DNA of 64,000 nt from Bacterioplanoides pacificum (GCF_042648445.1 NZ_JBHRYB010000003.1:186001-250000); one strand, 5' to 3'. Shown: positions 51,945 through 60,531, numbered from the stretch's first letter. A program made the numbers and translations. The notes: generated by a model from the letters alone, not told the origin.

Positions 51945-53297
51945 ATGGAAACTCTCACCTTACAGATTTATCTGGACAACAAGTGGCGTGATGCTTGTGA
52001 ACTGGCCTTTCCTGAACCACAACGAGGCCGTGTTGCTCCACTTGAACTGACTTATAAATCGGCTTATGTCGCCAGCTTTGGTAATCGTATTGAAGCACAA
52101 GTTAGTCTGGAGTTTCCGCTAGATTACTTTCCTCACCGATGTGATCGGTGGCCTGCTTTTTTGCACGATATTATGCCAATGGGTGCTGCTCGGCGCTTCT
52201 GGTTAAAGCGCAAAGCATTTCCTGTTACTGATACATTTGAGTATGACTTCCTGTTATTGAAAGAGTGCTGCGCAGCGCCTGTTGGCAACATTCGAGTCAA
52301 GGAGTCTTTTTATCGTGATGATCCTCCCACGGCACAAAGCTTTGAACTGGACGATATTCTGAAACGGGACAGCGACTTCCTCGATTATGCCAGTGAAGTT
52401 GGCGCCGGAATTGGCGGCGCTACTGGTGCAGGCGGAGAGGCTCCTAAGTTTCTGATATCTGAAAACCAGCAAGGTTATTATTTTCCTGAAGCCACTTTGG
52501 ATGATGAGAAGATTTGCGCTCATTATCTGGTGAAGTTTCCGCGGAATAATGCCGCTAAGGATGATCATACCTTGCTTGAAGCTGAGGCTGTTTATTACAA
52601 GCTAGCCAGTAAGCTGGGGTTCAACACAGTTGATGTATCAGGGCTACGCTTTTTTCCGCAGGATAACGAAAAAGGAATTCAGAAGGCCTCTCTCTGGTTG
52701 CCGCGCTTTGATCGGGAAGTGATTGCGACAGATAACGGTTTTATTCAACGGAGATTCGCAATGGAATCTCTGTATTCGTTAACTGGGGTAACCGAGCCTG
52801 GTGCAACCAGGAAGCATACTGATTATTTGCAGCGCTTAGCCGGGTGTTGGAGAGAAGCAGGTCAGGAACAACAAATCCCACCATTGTTCGCTGAATATCT
52901 GGCCCGTGATTTATTAAATGTGGTGTTGGGGAATACTGACAACCATGGCCGCAATACAGCTATCCTGAAAAAAGATAACCAGCTTGAGCTTGCACCCATC
53001 TACGATCTGGCACCGATGTTTTTTGACTCTGAGGGCATTGTCCGAACCAGCCGCTGGTCGCAGGAAAATGAATTGGGTGGCCGTTTTAACTGGCGAAATA
53101 TCTGCACCGAAGCCGCAGAAACAGAAGAGTTGGTTGATGCAGACTTCTTGTGGCAAGCACTGCGGGATGCAGCCACAGGGCTATTGGCAATTCCGGATCT
53201 GGCCAGGGATTACGACTTCCCTGATGAACTGTTTAACCACAATAAGCTGCGTTTTGCCGAGCTGGATAAAAAACTGAAAGGTTGGGATCTGCACTGA
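51945..53297 (+). CDS. hipA: HipA-family serine/threonine kinase toxin
   Basis: 450 residues. Typical HipA parts: N-terminal couple-like region with GRVAPLELTYKSAYVASFG, a glycine-rich loop GAGIGGATGAGGEAPKF (153-169), the catalytic GNTDNHGRN (329-337) and metal-binding D354 in PIYDLAPMF. HipA kinases phosphorylate targets such as glutamyl-tRNA synthetase and induce dormancy. Unlike E. coli hipBA, the kinase gene comes first; the HTH gene starts in its stop codon (TGATG). It is placed right after mnmG as an accessory insertion. Confidence 0.9.
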   Translation: METLTLQIYLDNKWRDACELAFPEPQRGRVAPLELTYKSAYVASFGNRIEAQVSLEFPLDYFPHRCDRWPAFLHDIMPMGAARRFWLKRKAFPVTDTFEYDFLLLKECCAAPVGNIRVKESFYRDDPPTAQSFELDDILKRDSDFLDYASEVGAGIGGATGAGGEAPKFLISENQQGYYFPEATLDDEKICAHYLVKFPRNNAAKDDHTLLEAEAVYYKLASKLGFNTVDVSGLRFFPQDNEKGIQKASLWLPRFDREVIATDNGFIQRRFAMESLYSLTGVTEPGATRKHTDYLQRLAGCWREAGQEQQIPPLFAEYLARDLLNVVLGNTDNHGRNTAILKKDNQLELAPIYDLAPMFFDSEGIVRTSRWSQENELGGRFNWRNICTEAAETEELVDADFLWQALRDAATGLLAIPDLARDYDFPDELFNHNKLRFAELDKKLKGWDLH

Positions 53298-53596
53298 TGT
53301 TAATTAAAGAAGCACCCGCCACTTATATGACGGAGCTGAGTCGGCGAGAGCTGCTCGATCAGGTTCAGCGGGAGTTTATCAACGGTGACCTGACCCTGGG
53401 GCAAAGCCTGCAAACGCTACGCAAATACATTGCTGGCCTGAAGCAGGAGGAATTTGCTGAGCTGTGTGGTATTTCGCGTCGTACTCTGGCTGCCATCGAA
53501 GCAGATAAAGCCAACCCGACACTGAACACCATTAACCAGCTGTTTGGCATATTTGGTTTAAAGATCGCCTTAACCAGTAAGTATCCGGGCCATTAA
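53297..53596 (+). CDS. hipB: HipB-like HTH antitoxin/repressor
   Basis: 99 residues from the ATG that overlaps the hipA stop; an ATG 15 bases upstream is also in frame but less likely. The C-terminal half is a Cro/CI HTH: LKQEEFAELCGISRRTLAAI, followed by EADKANPTLNTINQLFGIFG. It is expected to bind HipA and repress the operon through the TGCA-N6-TGCA sites. The N-terminal 40 residues are an extra helical extension not seen in short HipB proteins. Confidence 0.85.
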   Translation: MLIKEAPATYMTELSRRELLDQVQREFINGDLTLGQSLQTLRKYIAGLKQEEFAELCGISRRTLAAIEADKANPTLNTINQLFGIFGLKIALTSKYPGH

Positions 53597-53626
53597 CGAC
53601 CAATAAAAAACCGTACTCCGACAGAT

Positions 53627-53664
53627 ACCCGGTTTTGATGATATTGGTCAAAACCGGGTTTTTT
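53627..53664 (+). terminator. Terminator of hipA-hipB
   Basis: ACCCGGTTTTGA / TCAAAACCGGGT, a perfect 12-bp stem with T6, 31 bases after the hipB stop. Confidence 0.9.
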
Positions 53665-53704
53665 ATGGCGTGCATACTGATGTTTTTGTATGTGATGGAG
53701 GTAG

Positions 53705-53923
53705 ATGATGAGTGGAGAACTGCAGCGGGTCAAAGAACTGTTAGCAGCGCTGGATGACGATACCAGCCAGTCACTGAACCTGGCGTATGCCGAAGACCTA
53801 TTGTTAACCGAATTGCTCAGTCGCCTGGCCCGGCGCCGTAAAACGGCGGATATCCTGCATCAGGTGCAGTACCACCTGAATAACCTGGATCAGGATGAGT
53901 TTGTGGTAACCCGCGGCTGTTAA
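53705..53923 (+). CDS. Small hypothetical protein
   Basis: 72 residues starting MMSGELQRVKELLAALDDDT; GGAGG lies 6-9 bases before two successive ATGs. Predicted all-helical (YAEDLLLTELLSRLARRRKT, then ILHQVQYHLNNLDQDE). No family is recognised. It lies alone between the hip terminator and the immunity array and has base composition like the core genome, so it may be a resident gene marking the left border of the AT-rich island. Confidence 0.55.
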   Translation: MMSGELQRVKELLAALDDDTSQSLNLAYAEDLLLTELLSRLARRRKTADILHQVQYHLNNLDQDEFVVTRGC

Positions 53924-54009
53924 TCGGTGATGGCTGTTTCGGCCGGGGATCTTCAGATAAACCTGATATTGATCACTCAGGTTTATCTTATCTTCTTTGT
54001 TTTTGTCGG

Positions 54010-54615
54010 TTAGCCAAAAGCCTCACTAATTCCCCAGTCTTTTACTTTCACAAAACGAATACCGACGGGGTTATGTTGCATTATTTCATCAACAATAATC
54101 TGGTGCATAAAGATAAGAGATTTTTTTTCTTCCAGTCTGAATATTAATCTGTCTTCTAAAGGAATGTTATCTAGCTTTTCTTTTGATAAAACAATTTTAT
54201 AAATAATAGTCGTAAACTCAGAAACTCTTTTAAATACTGATTTTTCTTCATCCATGCAGCTTATTTTATTAAACAGGTGCATAACAACGTGATCGTTGTA
54301 ACGTTTACCCTTGTAATGTATGTAAGCAGGCATCCACTGAACCCCCGGCATGGTATGTCGCAGAGCGACATCCTTAATAACACGGTATGAAAAGGTACGT
54401 GGCAGTTCATGAAAATCAGCTATTTCATCATTTTTATAGGGTTTATCCAGTATCAGTGGATAAACATATCCGTCCTGAATTAACTCGCCGGGGATTGCAA
54501 AAGTCCCGCCATCTTTATTATTCGATAAAATATCTTCGTCAAGATCAATCATGTTGGAATGTTCATCACTATAAAGAAGATAATATTCGTCATCATAGTT
54601 ACTGTAATTGGTCAT
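54010..54615 (-). CDS. Imm11/DUF1629-like immunity protein, subfamily A, copy 1
   Basis: 201 residues, last gene of the array. Shared subfamily A features: start M.NYSNYDDEYYLLYSDE, central MPGVQWMPAYIHYKGKRYND, and C-terminal LEDRLIF...LIFMHQIIVDEIMQHNPVGIRF. The C-terminal R-IF, HQ.IVD, F...W pattern is that of the DUF1629/Imm11 family of polymorphic-toxin immunity proteins. It is a mosaic: residues 1-55 follow copy 2 (LSNNKDGGTFAIPGELIQDG), while the middle and end (ELPRTFSYRVIKDVALRHTM, MDEEKSVF, IFRLEE) follow copy 4. The unique VKVKDWGISEAF end separates it from the others. Confidence 0.72.
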   Translation of the reverse strand: MTNYSNYDDEYYLLYSDEHSNMIDLDEDILSNNKDGGTFAIPGELIQDGYVYPLILDKPYKNDEIADFHELPRTFSYRVIKDVALRHTMPGVQWMPAYIHYKGKRYNDHVVMHLFNKISCMDEEKSVFKRVSEFTTIIYKIVLSKEKLDNIPLEDRLIFRLEEKKSLIFMHQIIVDEIMQHNPVGIRFVKVKDWGISEAFG

Positions 54616-54650
54616 TTTATTCCCTGTATTTAAGAATTAATTTTCCTATT

Positions 54651-54674
54651 GCCCAGTCTGTTACTCAGCTGGGC
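54651..54674 (-). repeat. Array spacer hairpin 1 (GCCCAG type)
   Basis: GCCCAG-N12-CTGGGC upstream of subfamily A copy 1. Inner pairs are imperfect here. Confidence 0.6.
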
Positions 54675-54738
54675 AGAATCTTTCGTCCCTGATTTGTAAC
54701 CAGAAAATACCTACTGATGAAAACAATCAAGAATCATA

Positions 54739-55359
54739 TTATTTTCTGAACTGCTTTCCGGCATACCACTCAGACATCTTATGAAATACAACGCTATCAA
54801 CATCATGTTTATTGAAAATATCGACGATCTTTTGATGAGCTATGATTGTCATTGTTTCCGTATTTGGCATGATAAATATAAGCCTGTTTTCTTCTTTTAT
54901 CTGATCAAGTACATCGGTTTTTAACTTAAATTTTTCCACATCATGACCATTGCTATTTGGATTGTAATTGTCAATGATGCTCAGATCGGTATCCAGAGCA
55001 TCAAGAGGTTGGTATATATTAAAAAACCAATAATCTTCATGGTAATTGCCATTGTCATCGATTACTACAGCCGGATATAGTTGAAAACCATTAATATCAT
55101 ACTGCTCCAGATCTTCTTTTATGTTTTCATCCACAATAAGAAAGGTAGTCCACATCATCGCCTTTCTTAAAGGCCGGTTGATGCCATGTTGTTTGTCCTT
55201 TTCTTTGTAGGCATTTTCAAAGAATAACGGCTCTCCACCATATGGGATTTCTTCAAAACGAGCTCCCATTCTGGCCTTTTTATTAAAAGGCTTCAAATAC
55301 AGTGTATTTTCATCATACTTTTTATTAACTAAATAATACTGATCTTCATATATTGTCAT
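54739..55359 (-). CDS. Imm11/DUF1629-like immunity protein, subfamily B, copy 1
   Basis: 206 residues. Subfamily B starts MTIYEDQYYLVNKKYDENTL, has RPLRKAMMW near residue 63, INGFQLYPAVVIDDNGNYHE near 89 and ends with IIAHQKIVDIFNKHDVDSVV then FHKMSEWYAGKQFRK. The C-terminal pattern places it in the same superfamily as subfamily A although overall identity is low. The variable block at residues 24-42 (FNKKARMGARFEEIPYGG) is unlike any other copy, and GIN replaces GIS near residue 60. Confidence 0.72.
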   Translation of the reverse strand: MTIYEDQYYLVNKKYDENTLYLKPFNKKARMGARFEEIPYGGEPLFFENAYKEKDKQHGINRPLRKAMMWTTFLIVDENIKEDLEQYDINGFQLYPAVVIDDNGNYHEDYWFFNIYQPLDALDTDLSIIDNYNPNSNGHDVEKFKLKTDVLDQIKEENRLIFIMPNTETMTIIAHQKIVDIFNKHDVDSVVFHKMSEWYAGKQFRK

Positions 55360-55471
55360 AATTACCCTGTTGGTCCTGTATTAAAATTACTTTTTTAACT
55401 ATGAATGTTCTTTCCAGGCTGTTGTCCGATGCCACTGAATGAATCAACCCTGTGTTAACAGGGTATGCTGT

Positions 55472-56068
55472 TTAATCATCAAAAATAGAATCCAGGCTCC
55501 ACTTATTTACCGGAGTAAAGCTGGCACCCTGGAATTTATGGGACTCTAACGCATCAACCACATTCTGGTGAACGATCAGGCACGTCGGTCGTTCGGCGAT
55601 ATAAAATATTTGCCGTTCCTCTTCGGGCACCTGAGCTAAACGTTCGTTGTCCAGGAAAATCCTTTCTAAGTCATATACTCTGGAGTTATCGCTTTCCTTT
55701 GATCCATACTTAGACTTTTCCATATCTAGGCATTGAATGCGGTTATAGCACCAGATTTTATACATCATTAAATCAAATTCTTCGATGATTTCACCATGGG
55801 TGCCTTTAAGTAACTGAACTTTGTAAAGGTTAAGCTTTTCCAATTCCTTGTATACTGGCTCCGTAACGATAGGAAGACAGCCGGCAGAAAAGTGAATATC
55901 ATAAAATCTGGGTTTTTTCTTCTTGCCCCTGGTTATATAAACTTCTATCGTATGATTGATAGGAGCGGGCATATTTTTTGGAAACCTTGGTTGGATGTAA
56001 CCATCAATTCCAACCATTTTCAGGCTTGTATCCTCAAATAAAACATAATACTGTTGGTTTAAATCCAT
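55472..56068 (-). CDS. Imm11/DUF1629-like immunity protein, subfamily C (single copy)
   Basis: 198 residues and the only member of its type: MDLNQQYYVLFEDTSLKMVG, KLNLYKVQLLKGTHGEIIEE, CLDMEKS, and EEERQIFYIAERPTCLIVHQ followed by NVVDALE and FTPVNKWSLDSIF. The R.IF...HQ.VVD...F....W signature ties it to A and B. Its codon use is less AT-rich than that of the neighbours, and it starts 22 bases downstream of subfamily A copy 2 without the usual array spacer. It may be an older or separately acquired member. Confidence 0.68.
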   Translation of the reverse strand: MDLNQQYYVLFEDTSLKMVGIDGYIQPRFPKNMPAPINHTIEVYITRGKKKKPRFYDIHFSAGCLPIVTEPVYKELEKLNLYKVQLLKGTHGEIIEEFDLMMYKIWCYNRIQCLDMEKSKYGSKESDNSRVYDLERIFLDNERLAQVPEEERQIFYIAERPTCLIVHQNVVDALESHKFQGASFTPVNKWSLDSIFDD

Positions 56069-56090
56069 TTTATCACTCCTGATTTTCTAT

Positions 56091-56696
56091 TTATCCAAAG
56101 GCTTCACTAACTCCCCAGTCTTTCGATTTTATAAAGCGAATACCGACGGGGTTATGTTGCATTATTTCATCAACAATAATCTGGTGCATAAATATAAGAG
56201 ATGTCTTTTCTTCCATTATAAATATTAATCTGTCTTCTAATGGGATGTTGTCGAGCTTTTCTTTTGATAAAACAATTTTATCAATAATAGTCGTAAATTC
56301 AGAAACCCTTTTAAATATCGAATTATCTTCATCCAGGCAGTTTATTTCATTAAACAGATGCATGATGACATGATCGTTGTAACGTTTACCCTTGTAATGG
56401 ATGTAAGCAGGCATCCACTGAACTCCTGGCAGGGTATGGCGCTGAGCGACATCCTTAATAATACGGTATGAGAAGGTATAGGGTAAGTCATGAAAATCAG
56501 CTATTGCATCATTTTTATAGGGTTTATCCAGTATCAGTGGATAAACATATCCGTCCTGAATTAACTCGCCGGGGATTGCAAAAGTCCCGCCATCTTTATT
56601 ATTCGATAAAATATCTTCGTCTAAATCCACCATGATGGAATTTTCATCACTATAAAGAAGATAATATTCGTCGTCATAGTTACTGTAATTGGTCAT
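56091..56696 (-). CDS. Imm11/DUF1629-like immunity protein, subfamily A, copy 2
   Basis: 201 residues. Residues 1-55 match copy 1, apart from the ENSIMVDLDED segment shared with copies 3 and 4. The centre (AIADFHDLPYTFSYRIIKDV, then AQRHTLPG), the LDEDNSIFKRV stretch and IFIMEEK match copy 3. The end IKSKDWGVSEAFG is common to copies 2, 3 and 4. It sits between subfamily B copy 2 (upstream, 123-base spacer with hairpin) and subfamily C (22-base gap), so A2 and C are probably co-translated. Confidence 0.72.
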   Translation of the reverse strand: MTNYSNYDDEYYLLYSDENSIMVDLDEDILSNNKDGGTFAIPGELIQDGYVYPLILDKPYKNDAIADFHDLPYTFSYRIIKDVAQRHTLPGVQWMPAYIHYKGKRYNDHVIMHLFNEINCLDEDNSIFKRVSEFTTIIDKIVLSKEKLDNIPLEDRLIFIMEEKTSLIFMHQIIVDEIMQHNPVGIRFIKSKDWGVSEAFG

Positions 56697-56731
56697 TTTA
56701 TTCCCTGTATTTAAGAATTAATTTTCCTATT

Positions 56732-56755
56732 GCCCAGCCTGTTGCTCGGCTGGGC
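56732..56755 (-). repeat. Array spacer hairpin 2 (GCCCAGCC type)
   Basis: GCCCAGCC-TGTTGCTC-GGCTGGGC, a perfect 8-bp stem, upstream of subfamily A copy 2. Confidence 0.75.
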
Positions 56756-56819
56756 AGAATCTGTCGTCCCTGATTTGTAACCAGAAAATACCTACTGATG
56801 AAAACAATAAATAATCATA

Positions 56820-57440
56820 TTATTTTCTGAACTGCTTTCCGGCATACCACTCAGACATCTTATGAAATACAACGCTATCAACATCATGTTTATTGAAAAT
56901 ATCGACGATCTTCTGATGAGCTATGATTGTCATTAAATCGGTATTTGGCATGATAAATATAAGCCTGTTTTCTTCTTTGATCTGATCAAGAATATCAGCT
57001 TTTAACTTAAATTTTTCCACATCATGATATTTGTTGCTCGGGCTATAATCGTCTATTTCACTCTGATTAATATCCAGAGCATCAAGTTCTTTATATATAT
57101 TAAAAAACCAATAATCTTCATGGTAATCGCCATTATCATCGATTACTACAGCCGGATATAGTTGAAGACCATTGATGTCATATTGCTCTAAATCCTCTTT
57201 TATTTTTCCGTCAACAAGTAGATCTGTACTCCACATCATCGCCTTTCTTAAAGGCCGGCTGATGCCATTTTTTTTGTCGTTTTCTTTGTAGGCATTTTCA
57301 AAGAATAACGGTTCTTCACCATGTGGGATCTTTTTCAAATGAAAATCCCTTTTAGCCGTATTTTTAGTGGGCTTTAAATACAATGTATTTTCATCATATT
57401 TTTTATTAACTAAATAATACTGATCTTCATATGTTGTCAT
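56820..57440 (-). CDS. Imm11/DUF1629-like immunity protein, subfamily B, copy 2
   Basis: 206 residues and the most divergent B copy. Unique segments are TKNTAKRDFHLKKIPHGE (25-42), WSTDLLVDGKIKEDLE (70-85), IYKELDALDINQSEIDDYSP (114-133) and NTDLMT near 173. The last 35 residues are identical to B copy 1. The pattern, a variable N-terminal two thirds on a constant C-terminus, suggests that specificity lies in the N-terminal part. No frameshift or stop is seen. Confidence 0.72.
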   Translation of the reverse strand: MTTYEDQYYLVNKKYDENTLYLKPTKNTAKRDFHLKKIPHGEEPLFFENAYKENDKKNGISRPLRKAMMWSTDLLVDGKIKEDLEQYDINGLQLYPAVVIDDNGDYHEDYWFFNIYKELDALDINQSEIDDYSPSNKYHDVEKFKLKADILDQIKEENRLIFIMPNTDLMTIIAHQKIVDIFNKHDVDSVVFHKMSEWYAGKQFRK

Positions 57441-57490
57441 AATTACCCTGTTGGTCCTGTATTAAAATTACTTTTTTAACTATGAATGTT

Positions 57491-57517
57491 CTTTCCAGCC
57501 TGTTACTCAGCTGGGCA
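57491..57517 (-). repeat. Array spacer hairpin 3 (hybrid arms)
   Basis: The left arm CTTTCCAGCC is of the TTTCC type and the right arm AGCTGGGCAG of the GCCCAG type, so the outer stem cannot pair. It looks like a recombination junction between two spacer types. Confidence 0.6.
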
Positions 57518-57580
57518 GAATCTGTCGTCCCTGATTTGTAACCAGAAAATAGCTACTGCTGAAAACAATCAATAATCATA

Positions 57581-58201
57581 TTATTTTCTGAACTGCCTTC
57601 CGGAATACCACTCAGACATCTTATGAAATACAACGCTATCAACATCATGTTTATTAAAAATATCGACGATCTTTTGATGAGCTATGATTGTCAGTATTTC
57701 GGTATTTGGCATGATAAATATAAGCCTGTTTTCTTCTTTTATCTGATCAAGTACATCGGTTTTTAACTTAAATTTTTCCACATCATGACCATTGCTATTT
57801 GGATTGTAATTGTCAATGATGCTCAGATCGGTATCCAGAGCATCAAGATGTTGGTATATATTAAAAAACCAATAATCTTCGTGGTAATTGCCATTGTCAT
57901 CGATTACTACAGCCGGATATAGTTGAAAGTCATTAATATCATACTGTTCTAAATCTTTCTTGATGCTTTCATTAACAATAAGGAACGTACTCCACATCAT
58001 CGCCTTTCTTAAAGGCCGGCTGATGCCATTTTTCTTGTCCTTTTCTTTAAAAGCATTTTCAAAAAATAATGGTTCTTCACCGTATGGTAATTTTTCTAAA
58101 CAAATTCTCCTTTGCATTGTCTTTTCAAAAGGCGTTAAATACAGTGTATTTTCATCATACTTCTTCTTAACTAAATAATACTGGTCTTCATATATTGTCA
58201 T
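57581..58201 (-). CDS. Imm11/DUF1629-like immunity protein, subfamily B, copy 3
   Basis: 206 residues. Start MTIYEDQYYLVKKKYDENTL (VKKK instead of VNKK). The variable block TPFEKTMQRRICLEKLPYGE combines the B5-like TPFEKTMQRR with the B4-like ICLEKLPYGE. WSTFLIVNESIKKDLEQYDI is close to B4, and the C-terminal WYSGRQFRK is shared with B4. IND replaces ING before FQLYP. It is therefore a recombinant of neighbouring copies. The upstream spacer to A copy 3 is shorter and lacks an intact hairpin. Confidence 0.72.
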   Translation of the reverse strand: MTIYEDQYYLVKKKYDENTLYLTPFEKTMQRRICLEKLPYGEEPLFFENAFKEKDKKNGISRPLRKAMMWSTFLIVNESIKKDLEQYDINDFQLYPAVVIDDNGNYHEDYWFFNIYQHLDALDTDLSIIDNYNPNSNGHDVEKFKLKTDVLDQIKEENRLIFIMPNTEILTIIAHQKIVDIFNKHDVDSVVFHKMSEWYSGRQFRK

Positions 58202-58285
58202 AATTTTCCTTTTGATCGGCTTGTCAGAATGTATCGTCCCTGATTGTTAAAGAACTTGGTTAATCAGTATCCTTAATTTTTCTAT

Positions 58286-58891
58286 TTACCCAAAGGCTTC
58301 ACTAACTCCCCAGTCTTTCGATTTTATAAAGCGAATACCAATAGGGTTATGTTGCATTATTTCATCAACAATAATTTGGTGCATAAATATAAGAGATTTC
58401 TTTTCTTCCATTATAAATATTAATCTGTCTTCTAATGGGATGTTGTCGAGCTTTTCTTTTGATAAAACAATTTTATCAATAATGGTCGTAAACTCAGAAA
58501 CCCTTTTAAATATCGAATTATCTTCATCCAGACAGCTTATTTTATTAAATAGGTGCATGATGACATGATCGTTGTAACGTTTACCCTTGTAATGTATGTA
58601 AGCAGGCATCCACTGAACCCCTGGCAGGGTATGGCGCTGAGCGACATCCTTAATAACACGGTATGAGAAGGTATAAGGTAAATCATGAAAATCAGCTATT
58701 GCATCATTTTTATAGGGTTTGTCCAGTAACAGCGGATAGACATATCCGTCCTGAATTAACTCCCCGAGGATTGCAAATGTCCCACCAAATTTATTGTCAG
58801 GTAAAATATCTTCGTCTAAATCCACCATGATGGAATTTTCATCACTATAAAGAAGATAATATTCGTCGTCATAGTTACTGTAATGGATCAT
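58286..58891 (-). CDS. Imm11/DUF1629-like immunity protein, subfamily A, copy 3
   Basis: 201 residues. It begins MIHYSNYDDEYY instead of MTNYSNYD and has ILPDNKFGGTFAILGE at 29-44, a variant found in no other copy; the PD is shared with copy 4. The remainder follows copy 2 with few changes (YRVIKDVAQRHTL, HNPIGIRF). A purine-rich GGGAACAAAA precedes the ATG. It is separated from B copy 3 by an 84-base spacer. Confidence 0.72.
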   Translation of the reverse strand: MIHYSNYDDEYYLLYSDENSIMVDLDEDILPDNKFGGTFAILGELIQDGYVYPLLLDKPYKNDAIADFHDLPYTFSYRVIKDVAQRHTLPGVQWMPAYIHYKGKRYNDHVIMHLFNKISCLDEDNSIFKRVSEFTTIIDKIVLSKEKLDNIPLEDRLIFIMEEKKSLIFMHQIIVDEIMQHNPIGIRFIKSKDWGVSEAFG

Positions 58892-58927
58892 TTTTGTTCC
58901 CTGTATTTAAAAATTAATTTTCCGGTT

Positions 58928-58951
58928 GCCCAGTCTGTTACTCAGCTGGTC
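58928..58951 (-). repeat. Array spacer hairpin 4 (decayed GCCCAG type)
   Basis: GCCCAGTCTGTTACTC then AGCTGGTC; one outer pair is lost relative to hairpin 1. Confidence 0.55.
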
Positions 58952-59015
58952 AGAATCTGTCGTCCCTGATTTGTAACCAGAAAATAGCTACTGATGAAAA
59001 CAATAAATAATCATA

Positions 59016-59636
59016 TTATTTTCTGAACTGCCTTCCGGAATACCACTCAGACATTTTATGAAATACAACGCTATCAACATCATGTTTATTAAAAATATCG
59101 ACGATCTTCTGATGAGCTATGATTGTCAGTGTTTCGGTATTAGGCATGATAAATATAAGCCTGTTTTCTTCTTTGATCTGATCAAGAAAATCAGTTTTTA
59201 ACTTAAATTTTTCTACATCATGGTCATCGCTATTTGGATTGTAATCATCAATGACGCTCAGATCGGTATCCAGAGCATCAAGATGTTGGTATATATTAAA
59301 AAACCAATAATCTTCATGGTAATTTCCATTATCATCAACGACTACAGCTGGATATAGTTGAAAGCCATTAATATCATATTGCTCTAAATCTTTCTTGATG
59401 CTTTCATTAATAATAAGGAACGTACTCCACATCATCGCCTTTCTTAAAGGCCGGCTGATGCCATTTTTTTTGTCTTTTTCTTTGTAGGCATTTTCAAAAA
59501 ATAATGGCTCTTCACCGTATGGTAATTTTTCTAAACAAATTCTCCTTTGCATTGTTTTTTTTAAAGGCTTCAAATACAGTGTATTTTCATCATACTTTTT
59601 ATTAACTAAATAATACTGATCTTCATATGTTGTCAT
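59016..59636 (-). CDS. Imm11/DUF1629-like immunity protein, subfamily B, copy 4
   Basis: 206 residues. Variable block KPLKKTMQRRICLEKLPYGE, then WSTFLIINESIKKDLEQYDI and DTDLSVIDDYNPNSDDHDVE; KTDFLDQIKE differs by one residue from the KTDVLDQIKE of B1, B3 and B5. The C-terminus is WYSGRQFRK. It is nearest to B copy 3 in the first half. The upstream spacer to B copy 5 has the perfect TTTCC-type hairpin. Confidence 0.72.
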   Translation of the reverse strand: MTTYEDQYYLVNKKYDENTLYLKPLKKTMQRRICLEKLPYGEEPLFFENAYKEKDKKNGISRPLRKAMMWSTFLIINESIKKDLEQYDINGFQLYPAVVVDDNGNYHEDYWFFNIYQHLDALDTDLSVIDDYNPNSDDHDVEKFKLKTDFLDQIKEENRLIFIMPNTETLTIIAHQKIVDIFNKHDVDSVVFHKMSEWYSGRQFRK

Positions 59637-59685
59637 AATTACCCTGTTGGTCCTGTATTAAAATTACTTTTTAACTATGAATTTT

Positions 59686-59713
59686 CTTTCCAGCCTGTTG
59701 CTCGGCTGGAAAG
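59686..59713 (-). repeat. Array spacer hairpin 5 (TTTCCAGCC type)
   Basis: CTTTCCAGCC-TGTTGCTC-GGCTGGAAAG, a perfect 10-bp stem with the same loop as hairpin 2; the outer pairs are changed on both arms together. Confidence 0.78.
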
Positions 59714-59775
59714 AATCTGTCGTCCCTGATTTCTAAGAAGAAAATAGCTACTGATGAAAACAATCAATAATCATA

Positions 59776-60396
59776 TTATTTTCTGAACTGCTTTCCGGAA
59801 TACCACTCAGACATCTTATGAAATACAACGCTATCAACATCATGTTTATTGAAAATATCGACGATCTTTTGATGAGCTATGATTGTCAGTATTTCGGTAT
59901 TTGGCATGATAAATATAAGTCTGTTTTCTTCTTTTATCTGGTCAAGAACATCAGTTTTTAACTTAAATTTTTCCACATCATGACCATTGCTATTCGGATT
60001 GTAATTGTCAATGATGCTCAGATCGGTATCCAGAGCATCAAGATGTTGGTATATATTAAAAAACCAATAATCTTCATGGTAATTGCCATTATCATCAACG
60101 ACTACAGCCGGATATAGTTGAAAGCCATTAATATCATACTGCTCCAGATCTTCTTTTATGTTTTCATCCACAATAAGAAAGGTAGTCCACATCATCGCCT
60201 TTCTTAAAGGCCGGCTGATTCCATGCTGTTTATCTTTTTCTTTAAAAGCATTTTCAAAAAATAATGGTTCTTCACCATATGGTATTTTTTTTAAATGAAA
60301 TCTTCTTTGCATTGTCTTTTCAAAAGGCGTTAAATAAAGTGTATTTTCATCATACTTTTTATTAACTAAATAATACTGATCTTCATATGTTGTCAT
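59776..60396 (-). CDS. Imm11/DUF1629-like immunity protein, subfamily B, copy 5
   Basis: 206 residues. Variable block TPFEKTMQRRFHLKKIPYGE: the first half is as in B3 and the second half as in B2 (FHLKKIP). KDKQHGISRP, WTTFLIVDENIKEDLE and NGNYHEDYWFFNIYQ follow B1. It ends WYSGKQFRK, intermediate between the AGKQ and SGRQ endings. It is the B copy nearest to the effector and follows subfamily A copy 4 after a 135-base spacer. Confidence 0.72.
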   Translation of the reverse strand: MTTYEDQYYLVNKKYDENTLYLTPFEKTMQRRFHLKKIPYGEEPLFFENAFKEKDKQHGISRPLRKAMMWTTFLIVDENIKEDLEQYDINGFQLYPAVVVDDNGNYHEDYWFFNIYQHLDALDTDLSIIDNYNPNSNGHDVEKFKLKTDVLDQIKEENRLIFIMPNTEILTIIAHQKIVDIFNKHDVDSVVFHKMSEWYSGKQFRK

Positions 60397-60445
60397 AATT
60401 ACCCTGTTGGTCCTGTATTAAAATTACTTTTTAACTATGAATTTT

Positions 60446-60473
60446 CTTTCCAGCCTGTTGCTCGGCTGGAAAG
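60446..60473 (-). repeat. Array spacer hairpin 6 (TTTCCAGCC type)
   Basis: Same sequence as hairpin 5, between subfamily A copy 4 and subfamily B copy 5. Confidence 0.78.
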
Positions 60474-60531
60474 AATCTGTCGTCCCTGATTGTTAAAGAA
60501 CTTGGTTAATCAGTATCCTTAAATTTTCTAT

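Noticed and set aside
54616..60531. Repeated spacers of the immunity array as a CRISPR or integron attC series
   Set aside because: The repeats are 80-135 bp between full genes, too divergent for CRISPR. No integrase gene and no attC-type core site (GTTRRRY) pattern was seen; tandem duplication explains them.
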